Assembly: GCA_934675115.1 (NCBI GenBank)
Contig: CAKUPH010000057.1
Span: 1 to 13,349 of the forward strand
Reading direction: 5' to 3'
DNA length: 13,349 nt
From: an uncultured Oscillospiraceae bacterium
GTDB lineage: Bacteria; Bacillota; Clostridia; Oscillospirales; Oscillospiraceae
Shown: positions 8,280 through 13,349 of the stretch, piece by piece
Numbering within the stretch: the stretch's first letter is position 1
How the letters are laid out: every line of letters begins with the position of its first letter
Made by a program: the position numbers and the translations under genes
Notes under the pieces: model-generated
Told to the model about the DNA's origin: nothing
The model's database searches: none
Seen by the model: only the letters and a program-made list of their open reading frames with translations

Positions 8280-8296
8280 GGGCCGGATTCCGGCCC
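8280..8296 (-). other. Hairpin between the epimerase and binding-protein genes
   Basis: A perfect 8-bp inverted repeat (GGGCCGGA at 8280-8287, TCCGGCCC at 8289-8296) lies in the 109-base gap. On the minus strand it is followed by TCTCTTG, not by a true U-run, so it is at best a weak attenuator. A TATGG-N6-CCATA dyad lies at 8307-8322. A poor promoter match (TTGTTT, 17 nt, TATGTA) is also present in the gap, so an internal promoter for the binding protein is possible but unproven. Confidence 0.45.
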
Positions 8297-8344
8297 GGTA
8301 TTTACATATGGAAACGACCATACATAAACAAATTCGGAGGAGCG

Positions 8345-9436
8345 TCAGTCGCTCCAGTTATCGCAGGGGACGTTGTCCACGCCCACGCCGGGGTCGCCGG
8401 TCATGGTGATGGACGGGCCGTCGAACACCGGCCCGCCGGTGTAGGGATCCACCGAGCACAGGGACGGGCCGTCCAGATCCGCCCGGGTGACGATGGACTG
8501 CCCGGCGGCCAGATGGGCGGCGGCGGCCACGGACAGGCGGGACTCCAGCATGCAGCCGATCATGCACTCTACGCCGTGCTCCTCTGCCATGCGGCAGATC
8601 TTCAGGGCATTGTGGATGCCGCCGGTCTTCATGAGCTTGATGTTGATGAGGTCCGCCGCCTTCTGCTCGATGAGGTTCGCGGCGTCGTAGTAGGAGAACA
8701 CGGCCTCGTCCGCCAGAATGGGGGTGTCCACCGCGGCGGTGACGGCCTTGAGCCCGGCCAGATCGTGGGCGGGGACGGGCTGCTCTACCAGCTCGATGTT
8801 CAGCCCCTTGTCCTCCATGGCCCGGATGATGGCCACGGACTGCTCCGCCGTCCAGCCCTGATTGGCATCCACCCGGAGCTTGACCTCCGGGCCAACGGCG
8901 GCCCGGATGGCGGCCATGCGCTCCACGTCGGCAAGGCCCTCCTTGCCCACCTTGACCTTCAGAATGTCGAAGCCCTGCTGTACGGCGTCCAGACTGTCCG
9001 CCACCATCTGATCCACCGGGTTCACCGAGATGGTGATGTCCGTCTTGAATGAGGTGCGGGCGCCGCCCAGCAGCTGGTACAGCGGCTTGCCCTGAGCCTT
9101 GGCCCACAGGTCATACAGCGCCATGTCCACCGCCGCCTTGGGGGTGGTGTTATGTACCATGCAGCCGTCCAGCTTTGCCATGACGGCGTCCAGATCGTCC
9201 AGCTCCATGCCCATGAGGGCGGGGCGGATGAAATCCCGGACGGCGCAGAGAATGGAACCGGTGGTGTCGCCGGTGATGACGGCGGTGGGCGGGGCTTCAC
9301 CGTAGCCCACGGAGCCGTCATCGGCAATGACCCGGACGACGATGTCGTTCACCGCCTCCACCGTGCGCAGGGCGGTCTTAAAGGGGCGGACCAGCGGAAG
9401 GGAGATGCTCCCCACCTGAATCGCTTTGATCTTCAA
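8345..9436 (-). CDS. ykfB: Dipeptide epimerase, enolase superfamily (L-Ala-D/L-Glu epimerase, YkfB-like)
   Basis: This 363-residue enolase-superfamily protein should interconvert L-Ala-D-Glu and L-Ala-L-Glu during murein-peptide recycling. The catalytic Lys pair is K162 in KVKVG (second Lys) and K267 in INIKLMK. The metal ligands are D190 (VDANQGW), E218 (VEQP) and D243 (LADEAV). The dipeptide-binding DxD is D320-L-D322, and the specificity-loop Arg is R24 in FKTALRT. These sit within one residue of the positions recalled for B. subtilis YkfB (K162, D191, E219, D244, K268, D321/D323). The start is taken as TTG at 9436, 10 nt after AGGAGG, which gives the family's usual MKIKxIxxxxxSxPL beginning; the 48 upstream bases are AT-rich leader. 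It is the first gene of the operon, with a promoter at 9497-9525. Confidence 0.94.
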   Translation of the reverse strand: MKIKAIQVGSISLPLVRPFKTALRTVEAVNDIVVRVIADDGSVGYGEAPPTAVITGDTTGSILCAVRDFIRPALMGMELDDLDAVMAKLDGCMVHNTTPKAAVDMALYDLWAKAQGKPLYQLLGGARTSFKTDITISVNPVDQMVADSLDAVQQGFDILKVKVGKEGLADVERMAAIRAAVGPEVKLRVDANQGWTAEQSVAIIRAMEDKGLNIELVEQPVPAHDLAGLKAVTAAVDTPILADEAVFSYYDAANLIEQKAADLINIKLMKTGGIHNALKICRMAEEHGVECMIGCMLESRLSVAAAAHLAAGQSIVTRADLDGPSLCSVDPYTGGPVFDGPSITMTGDPGVGVDNVPCDNWSD

Positions 9437-9457
9437 AGTGTCCCGACCTCCTGAAAA

Positions 9458-9483
9458 TGAAATTTCAAAAATGAAAAAATTCA
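9458..9483 (-). promoter_or_regulatory. Tandem AT-rich inverted repeats in the epimerase leader
   Basis: TGAAATTTCA (9458-9467), a perfect palindrome, is followed after 4 bases by TGAAAAAATTCA (9472-9483), a near-identical dyad one half-turn further on. Both lie between the predicted start point (about 9490) and the ribosome binding site of the epimerase gene, in a strikingly AT-rich stretch of a GC-rich genome. A repressor bound here would block the operon promoter. Alternatively the sequence may simply be an unstructured AT-rich leader. Confidence 0.4.
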
Positions 9484-9496
9484 AATTTTTTACGAT

Positions 9497-9525
9497 AGTT
9501 TAGCACATTTCGCGGCTAAAGTAAA
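9497..9525 (-). promoter_or_regulatory. Predicted sigma-A promoter of the murein-peptide operon
   Basis: Read on the minus strand, TTTACT (9520-9525) and an extended -10, TGC-TAAACT (-10 at 9497-9502), are separated by exactly 17 bases. The predicted start at about 9490 gives a leader of roughly 54 nt before the epimerase TTG codon. The surroundings are AT-rich. Confidence 0.5.
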
Positions 9526-9557
9526 GCGCAGAATACAAATATAGTGGTAAAAAAACG

Positions 9558-9605
9558 CCGGAAAATCCGGAAAATCGAATGGAAAATTTTTCGTTCTTGC
9601 AAGAA
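9558..9605. promoter_or_regulatory. Candidate operator cluster between the divergent promoters
   Basis: Two tandem copies of CCGGAAAAT (9558-9566 and 9567-9575) are followed by GGAAAATTT (9581-9589) and the perfect 12-bp palindrome TTCTTGCAAGAA (9594-9605). A further CCGGAAAAT lies at 9689-9697. The cluster sits between the operon promoter (9497-9525) and the regulator promoter (9649-9677), a natural place for a factor controlling both. No known binding consensus is recognised. Confidence 0.4.
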
Positions 9606-9648
9606 ACAGTGCCGCCGCTATGCAGAAACGACGGCGGAAAACGCCCCC

Positions 9649-9677
9649 TTGCCCCGGCGGCGGAAATGTGGTACACT
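9649..9677 (+). promoter_or_regulatory. Predicted sigma-A promoter of the WYL regulator gene
   Basis: TTGCCC (9649-9654), a 17-base spacer and TACACT (9672-9677) preceded by TGG form an extended -10 promoter. The start point would be near 9684, about 59 nt before the regulator ATG. Confidence 0.5.
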
Positions 9678-9685
9678 GGTGAAAA

Positions 9686-9703
9686 AGTCCGGAAAATTGG
9701 ACT
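9686..9703 (+). promoter_or_regulatory. Dyad at the WYL regulator start point, possible autoregulatory operator
   Basis: AGTCC (9686-9690) and GGACT (9699-9703) form an inverted repeat around GGAAAATT, starting just past the predicted transcription start. It contains the third CCGGAAAAT of the intergenic region, which ties it to the upstream repeat cluster. Confidence 0.35.
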
Positions 9704-9742
9704 GATACAGCGATAGGATACGAGATGAAAGGAGGCCGGACA

Positions 9743-10729
9743 ATGGCCAAGAGCGCAAATCAGAAACGCAAGCTGCTGGTGCTGGCCCGGCTGCTGGAGC
9801 GGCAGACCGACGAGGAGCACCCCGTCACCGTGCAGGACATGATCGACGAGCTGGCCCGCTGGGACATCGCCGCCGAGCGCAAGAGCGTCTACGCCGACAT
9901 GGAGGAGCTGCGGCAGATGGGCTACGACGTCCAGAGCCGGAAGGGCCGGGGGGCCGGGTGGTTTCTGGGCCAGCGGGACTTCGAGCTGGCGGAGCTGAAG
10001 CTGCTGGTGGACGCGGTGCAGTCCAGCCGCTTCCTCACCGCCCGGAAGAGCGACAGCCTCATCCGCAAGCTGGAGGGGCTCACCAGCGTCCATCAGGCCC
10101 GCCAGCTCCAGCGGCAGGTGTACGTGGACCGGCGGATCAAGACCATGAATGAAAGTATATTTTATAATGTGGACAAGATCCACTCCGCCATCGCCGCCGG
10201 ACGGGTCATCACCTTCCGTTATTTTGAATACGATATGGAAAAAAAGAAGGTGTTCCGCCGGGACGGAAAGCGCTACTGCGTCTCCCCCTGCGGGCTGATG
10301 TGGGACAGCGAGAACTACTATCTGGCGGCGTGGGACGACGCCAATCAGGAGGTGCGCCACTACCGGGTGGACAAAATGTCGGACATCACCGTGTCCGGCG
10401 CGCCCCGGTACGTGCCGGAGGACTTTGACCCCGAGGGCTACGCCCGGCGGCATTTCGGCATGTTTTCCGGCCGTCAGGGGCGGCTGCGCCTGCGGTTCCG
10501 GTCGGGGCTGGCCGGGGTGGTGCTGGACCGCTTCGGCCGGGACGTGATGATGGCCCCCGACGGGGAGGAGCACTTCACCGTTACGCTGGACGTGGTGGTG
10601 AGTCCGCCGTTCTGGGGCTGGCTCTTCGGCCTTGGGACGGGGGTGGAGGTGCTGTCCCCGGACTGGGCGGCGGAGGAATTCCGGGCCCGGCTCCGGGAGG
10701 TGGCGGCCCTCTATGAGCGTCCACAATAA
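9743..10729 (+). CDS. HTH-WYL domain transcriptional regulator
   Basis: The 328-residue protein has an N-terminal winged helix-turn-helix (about 8-75; VTVQDMIDEL and the ERKSVYADMEELRQMGYDV recognition/wing segment). A WYL domain follows (about 140-215; SPCGLMWDSENYYLAAWDD, with YRVDKM at 207-212), then a WCX-type C-terminal region (about 245-322). WYL proteins are ligand-sensing DNA-binding regulators whose ligands are mostly unknown. The ATG at 9743 is chosen because AAAGGAGG lies 7 nt upstream; an in-frame ATG at 9725 overlaps that site. It is divergent from the murein-peptide operon with 306 bases between the two start codons, so control of that operon and autoregulation are plausible but inferred. 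The gene ends in its own terminator. Confidence 0.9.
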   Translation: MAKSANQKRKLLVLARLLERQTDEEHPVTVQDMIDELARWDIAAERKSVYADMEELRQMGYDVQSRKGRGAGWFLGQRDFELAELKLLVDAVQSSRFLTARKSDSLIRKLEGLTSVHQARQLQRQVYVDRRIKTMNESIFYNVDKIHSAIAAGRVITFRYFEYDMEKKKVFRRDGKRYCVSPCGLMWDSENYYLAAWDDANQEVRHYRVDKMSDITVSGAPRYVPEDFDPEGYARRHFGMFSGRQGRLRLRFRSGLAGVVLDRFGRDVMMAPDGEEHFTVTLDVVVSPPFWGWLFGLGTGVEVLSPDWAAEEFRARLREVAALYERPQ

Positions 10730-10801
10730 GTATATGCCATGAACTAAAAGATAAAAGGGAAAAACCTGCTCAAAATATTGCAGATCGTGCTGTTGCATAG
10801 A

Positions 10802-10850
10802 AAACCGCCGCCGGGAGGGCGCTGACCCTCCCGGCGGCGGTTTATTTTTC
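10802..10850 (+). terminator. Intrinsic terminator after the WYL regulator gene
   Basis: A perfect 18-bp stem (10802-10819 with 10826-10843, AAACCGCCGCC...) with a 6-nt loop is followed by ATTTTTC. It lies 72 bases past the regulator stop codon. The A-run before the stem means it could also work on the minus strand. Confidence 0.92.
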
Positions 10851-10886
10851 CCGCGGACGGGCCATACTGGCAGGACGCAGGGTTTC

Positions 10887-10926
10887 TTTTTCCGGAAAAA
10901 CCGGGGAAACGCCCGCCCCGGCGGGC
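10887..10926. repeat. Palindromes upstream of the RNase J promoter
   Basis: TTTTTCCGGAAAAA (10887-10900) is a perfect 14-bp palindrome. GCCCGC (10911-10916) and GCGGGC (10921-10926) form a 6-bp hairpin just after it. They lie between the WYL terminator and the RNase J promoter. They could be a binding site or part of a decayed terminator; nothing else is visible between 10850 and 10940. Confidence 0.35.
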
Positions 10927-10942
10927 AGCTTGCAAAAAATGC

Positions 10943-10971
10943 TGTACTTTTTCCCTCCGGCGTGGTATGAT
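10943..10971 (+). promoter_or_regulatory. Predicted promoter of the RNase J gene (extended -10)
   Basis: TGG followed by TATGAT (10966-10971) is a very good extended -10 element. The matching -35 position (10943-10948, TGTACT) is weak. The start point would be near 10978, about 380 nt before the RNase J ATG. A TATATAAC at 11081-11088 could be a second, weaker -10. Confidence 0.45.
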
Positions 10972-10977
10972 AACCTA

Positions 10978-11357
10978 TCATAACCGCGGCGGCAGTCCTC
11001 AGAGAGCGGCCCGACGGTGTGCTCCCTCCCGTGCGCGGGGGGTCGAGCGTTTTATGTGCGTAAGCGCCCGGTCGGCGCTGTATATAACACAGAGACAAGA
11101 GGAACGGCGGCGGGCCGGAGCGGACGGAGAGCGTATCCCCGGCTCCGGACTGCCGGACAGCGCGGGCACGCGGACACAGGCGGCGGACAGGCGGCCTTCC
11201 CCCGGCGAGACAGGGCCGGAGGGGAGCCGCCGCACGGCCCAGCCCTCCCATGCGCCCCATGACCCCGGAGCCGGAGCGGCCCCGTGATTTGCCATGTCCT
11301 TTTTCTCTCTGCATACATACGCTCAATCTGTATCCGACTATCTGAAAAGGAGTATTT
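10978..11357 (+). other. Long GC-rich structured leader of the RNase J gene
   Basis: About 380 bases separate the predicted promoter from the RNase J start. Inverted repeats include AGCGCC/GGCGCT (11063-11068, 11074-11079), GCTC...GAGC around a C-run/G-run (11021-11048), GGCGGC/GCCGCC (11190-11195, 11226-11231) with a partly paired extension, and CCGGCTCCGG (11139-11148) complementary to 11266-11275. An open frame from the ATG at 11054 encodes 78 Arg/Gly/Pro/Ala-rich residues with no good ribosome binding site and is probably not a gene. The last 70 bases become AT-richer and end in AAAAGGAG. No RNase P, tmRNA, SRP RNA or known riboswitch core was recognised. Confidence 0.4.
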
Positions 11358-13016
11358 ATGGCAGAAAAACTGAAAATCATCTCTCTCGGCGGTCTCAACG
11401 AGATCGGCAAGAACATGACCGTTTACGAGTACGGAAACGACATCATCGTGGTGGACGCCGGTATGGGCTTCCCCGACGACGACATGTACGGCATCGACGT
11501 GGTCATCCCGGACTTCACCTACCTCATTAAGAACCGGGACCGCATCCGCGCCATCTTCATCACCCACGGCCATGAGGACCATATCGGCAGCGTCCCCTAC
11601 CTCATGCGGGACATCGACGCCCCCATTTACGCCACCCGCATGAGCGCGGGCCTCATCCGGCTGAAGCTGGAGGAGCACAAGCTGGTCAACAAGGTCAAGC
11701 TCATCACCTGCGAGGCGGGGGAGACCGTCCGGGCGGGCAAGTTCACCGTGGAGTTCATCCACATGAACCACTCCATTGCCGACGCGGTGGCCTTCGCCAT
11801 CCGCTGCCCGCTGGGCGTGTGCGTCCACACCGGCGACTTCAAGATCGACCCCACCCCCATTCAGGGCGGCATGGCCGACCTGACCCGTCTGGGCGAGCTG
11901 GGCAAGGAAGGCGTGCTGGCCCTGCTGTGCGACTCCACCAATGTGGAGCGCCCCGGCTTCACCAAGAGCGAGCGGAGCGTGGGCGCGTCCTTCGAGGCGC
12001 TGTTCCGGGGCTGCGACCAGCGGATCATCGTCACCACCTTTGCCTCCAACATCGACCGCATCCAGCAGATCATCAACGTGGCCGCCAAGTATGGCCGCAA
12101 GGTGGCCGTCACCGGGCGGAGCATGGAGAACGCCATGAAGGTGTCCACCGAACTGGGCTACATGAACGTCCCGGAGGGTACGCTGGTGGACATCAACCAC
12201 ATCAAGGGCCTGCCGAAGAACAAGATCTGCATCATCACCACCGGCAGTCAGGGCGAGACCATGTCCGCCCTCACCCGCATGGCCTTCAACACCCACCGTC
12301 AGGTGGAGATCCAGGCCGGCGACCGGGTCATCATCTCCGCCTCCACCATCCCCGGCAATGAAAACTCCATGGGCAACGTCATCAACGAGCTCTACCGCCG
12401 GGACGCCGAGGTGGTCAACGAGCGGGAGTTGCCCCTCCACGTGTCCGGCCACGCCTGTCAGGAGGAGCTGAAGATCATCCACGCGCTGGTGAAGCCGAAG
12501 TTCTTCATCCCCGTCCACGGTGAGCAGCGGCACCTCAAGACCCACGCCAAGCTGGCCCGCGACATGGGCATGGACCCCCGGCACATCGTCATCAGCGACG
12601 TGGGCAAGGTCATCGAGCTGACGGCCAAGACCGCCAAGCTCAACGGCACCGTTCCCGCGGGCAAGGTGTTCGTGGACGGCTACGGCGTGGGCGACGTGGG
12701 CGCGGTGGTTCTCCGGGACCGCCAGCATCTGGCTCAGGACGGCATGATCGTGGTGGTGGTGTCCATGTCCGGCGAGGACGGACAGCTCATCTCCGGGCCC
12801 GACATCATCACCCGGGGCTTCGTGTACGTCAAGGAGTCCGAGGGCCTGCTGGAGGAGCTGCGCCGGGTGGCCATGGATGCGCTGGACCGCTGCCGGGACC
12901 GGAATATCCGGGACTGGTCCTCCATCAAGGGCGAGATCAAGGGCGACCTGTCCGGCTATCTGTACAAGAAAACAAAGCGCAACCCGATGATCCTGCCGGT
13001 CATCATGGAGGTCTGA
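11358..13016 (+). CDS. rnj: Ribonuclease J (metallo-beta-lactamase/beta-CASP RNase)
   Basis: The 552-residue protein is a full-length RNase J (B. subtilis J1 and J2 are both about 555), a cytoplasmic 5'-3' exo- and endoribonuclease for mRNA decay and rRNA maturation. The metal-binding motif is HGHEDH (70-75). Further metal-site residues are H138 in MNHS and D160 in HTGDFK. The beta-CASP region carries TTGSQGE (295-301), H365 in HVSGHA and H387 in PVHGEQ. The C-terminal domain (about 450-552) ends in KTKRNPMILPVIMEV. The ATG has AAAAGGAG 5 nt upstream. The gene stands alone between a long leader and a complex 3' region. A second copy of its last 14 codons and stop lies 142 bases downstream. 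Whether it is J1 or J2 cannot be told without a tree. Confidence 0.97.
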   Translation: MAEKLKIISLGGLNEIGKNMTVYEYGNDIIVVDAGMGFPDDDMYGIDVVIPDFTYLIKNRDRIRAIFITHGHEDHIGSVPYLMRDIDAPIYATRMSAGLIRLKLEEHKLVNKVKLITCEAGETVRAGKFTVEFIHMNHSIADAVAFAIRCPLGVCVHTGDFKIDPTPIQGGMADLTRLGELGKEGVLALLCDSTNVERPGFTKSERSVGASFEALFRGCDQRIIVTTFASNIDRIQQIINVAAKYGRKVAVTGRSMENAMKVSTELGYMNVPEGTLVDINHIKGLPKNKICIITTGSQGETMSALTRMAFNTHRQVEIQAGDRVIISASTIPGNENSMGNVINELYRRDAEVVNERELPLHVSGHACQEELKIIHALVKPKFFIPVHGEQRHLKTHAKLARDMGMDPRHIVISDVGKVIELTAKTAKLNGTVPAGKVFVDGYGVGDVGAVVLRDRQHLAQDGMIVVVVSMSGEDGQLISGPDIITRGFVYVKESEGLLEELRRVAMDALDRCRDRNIRDWSSIKGEIKGDLSGYLYKKTKRNPMILPVIMEV

Positions 13017-13019
13017 TCC

Positions 13020-13122
13020 GCGCTTTGTTTTCAGACACCGCCGCAGGCGGGACGGGCCGGGGACGGCCCGGCGGCGAGCGGGAATTCATTTCCCGCCGCC
13101 AAGAGATCAGATCACAAAGCGC
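13020..13122. repeat. Inverted-repeat-bounded, highly foldable segment after RNase J
   Basis: GCGCTTTGT (13020-13028) and ACAAAGCGC (13114-13122) are perfect inverted repeats about 100 bases apart. The left one extends to a 12-bp match (13020-13031) with the reverse complement of 12969-12980 inside the RNase J gene. Inside are CGGGCC/GGCCCG (13053-13058, 13065-13070) and GGGAA/TTCCC with flanking GGCGGC/GCCGCC (about 13071-13100). It resembles a small palindromic mobile repeat or the remnant of an integrated element. Confidence 0.55.
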
Positions 13123-13158
13123 AATCCCATGATCCTCCCCGTTATTATGGAAGTATAA
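13114..13158 (+). pseudogene. Detached copy of the RNase J C-terminal tail (14 codons plus stop)
   Basis: Read in frame, these 45 bases encode TKRNPMILPVIMEV and a stop, identical to the last 14 residues of the intact RNase J gene (12972-13016). The two stretches differ at 9 of 45 bases. Eight are third-codon-position changes that keep the amino acid, and the ninth turns TGA into TAA. No start codon or upstream homologous coding sequence remains. A bidirectional terminator follows two bases later, so this may be the original 3' end of an RNase J gene. Confidence 0.85.
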
Positions 13159-13159
13159 A

Positions 13160-13206
13160 ATGCTAAAAAGGTCCCGCAGACTCAGTCTGCGGGACCTTTT
13201 TAGCAT
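13160..13206. terminator. Bidirectional intrinsic terminator
   Basis: A perfect 23-bp inverted repeat (13160-13182 with 13184-13206) has an ATGCTAAAAAGGTCCC arm and a central C, with the practical loop being a few bases wider. The A-run on one side and T-run on the other give a U-tract in both directions. It would end the RNase J transcript on the plus strand and any minus-strand transcript coming from the right edge. Confidence 0.9.
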
Positions 13207-13348
13207 ATCGGAAAACCTCGTAGAGTTTCGCCGCCGCAGCGGCGAAAGAAACAAAATCTGTTTTCTGCCGCGACATGCGCTTGGCAGAAAACTCTTCTCG
13301 CCCCGCAAACGTGCAAAATGGCCCAATGGGGTCCCCACAAGGCTGTTG
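13163..13348 (-). other. Open frame at the window edge overlapping a palindrome-rich block; coding status doubtful
   Basis: One minus-strand frame is open from the window edge for 61 codons and stops with TAG inside the terminator. It includes MSRQKTDFVSFAAAAAKLYE and ends QTESAGPF. The DNA contains two further hairpins: TTTCGCCGC/GCGGCGAAA (13226-13234, 13239-13247) and GTTTTCTGCC/GGCAGAAAAC (13260-13269, 13283-13292). A coding end that overlaps three palindromes is unusual, so a dispersed intergenic repeat is at least as likely as the 3' end of a gene. No function is recognised. Confidence 0.3.
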
Positions 13349-13349
13349 C

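Noticed and set aside
9444..9460. A CodY-like box in the epimerase leader, considered because Bacillus dpp is CodY-controlled
   Set aside because: Only one half-site (TGAAAAT) matches; the other half matches poorly, so the overall fit is too weak to call.
11054..11287. A 78-codon leader frame upstream of RNase J
   Set aside because: There is no convincing ribosome binding site, the composition is Arg/Gly/Pro/Ala-rich and low-complexity, and it coincides with strong inverted repeats. A leader peptide is not excluded.
10850..11357. A known structured RNA (RNase P, tmRNA, SRP RNA, riboswitch) before RNase J
   Set aside because: None of the conserved core sequences of these RNAs was found, only generic G+C-rich stems.
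9500..11416. A 638-codon minus-strand open frame covering the WYL gene and the RNase J leader
   Set aside because: It runs through a terminator, two promoters and the antisense of a clear regulator gene.
11052..12728. A 558-codon minus-strand open frame
   Set aside because: It is antisense to RNase J, which has every catalytic motif in place, and the minus-strand product resembles no protein I know.
13003..13338. A 111-codon minus-strand frame at the right edge
   Set aside because: It runs across the bidirectional terminator, the ghost RNase J tail and the inverted-repeat segment in antisense, so it is not a plausible gene.

Overview
The window looks like chromosome from a high-GC Clostridia member, most likely Oscillospiraceae-like (Flavonifractor/Oscillibacter type). 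This is inferred from strong AGGAGG-type ribosome binding sites, an RNase J, a WYL-domain regulator, Lactococcus/Bacillus-style Opp ATPases and very GC-rich third codon positions. No rRNA, tRNA, CRISPR array, insertion sequence or integrase is visible.

Positions 101-9436, all on the minus strand, hold an eight-gene block. In transcription order it encodes a dipeptide epimerase (YkfB type), a 660-residue lipoprotein peptide-binding protein, two permeases, two peptide-ABC ATPases, an S66 LD-carboxypeptidase (YkfA/LdcA type) and a cytoplasmic SH3b-NlpC/P60 endopeptidase (YkfC type). This is the gene content of the Bacillus dpp-ykf murein-peptide locus in a different order and without the D-aminopeptidase DppA. 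The inferred pathway runs as follows. Cell-wall peptides are bound outside and pumped in. LdcA trims the terminal D-Ala from tetrapeptides. The NlpC/P60 enzyme cuts the gamma-D-Glu-diamino acid bond. The epimerase converts L-Ala-D-Glu to L-Ala-L-Glu, which ordinary dipeptidases can use. Four of the intercistronic gaps carry strong hairpins without U-tracts, which may act as mRNA processing or stability elements.

A divergent regulatory region (9437-9742) separates this operon from a plus-strand WYL transcription factor (9743-10729). It contains a promoter in each direction, a perfect 12-bp palindrome, CCGGAAAAT repeats and a dyad just past the regulator's predicted start point. The WYL protein is therefore a good candidate regulator of the operon. 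A strong terminator closes the regulator gene.

Positions 10850-11357 hold a promoter and an unusually long, GC-rich, structured leader in front of a complete RNase J gene (11358-13016). Downstream of its stop codon there is an inverted-repeat segment and then a second copy of the last 14 codons plus stop of RNase J. The two copies differ only synonymously, and the second copy is followed by a bidirectional terminator. This ghost tail suggests a lost paralogue, or an element that integrated into the 3' end of the gene and brought its own replacement tail. The last 190 bases are a palindrome-rich block with an open minus-strand frame running off the window edge.
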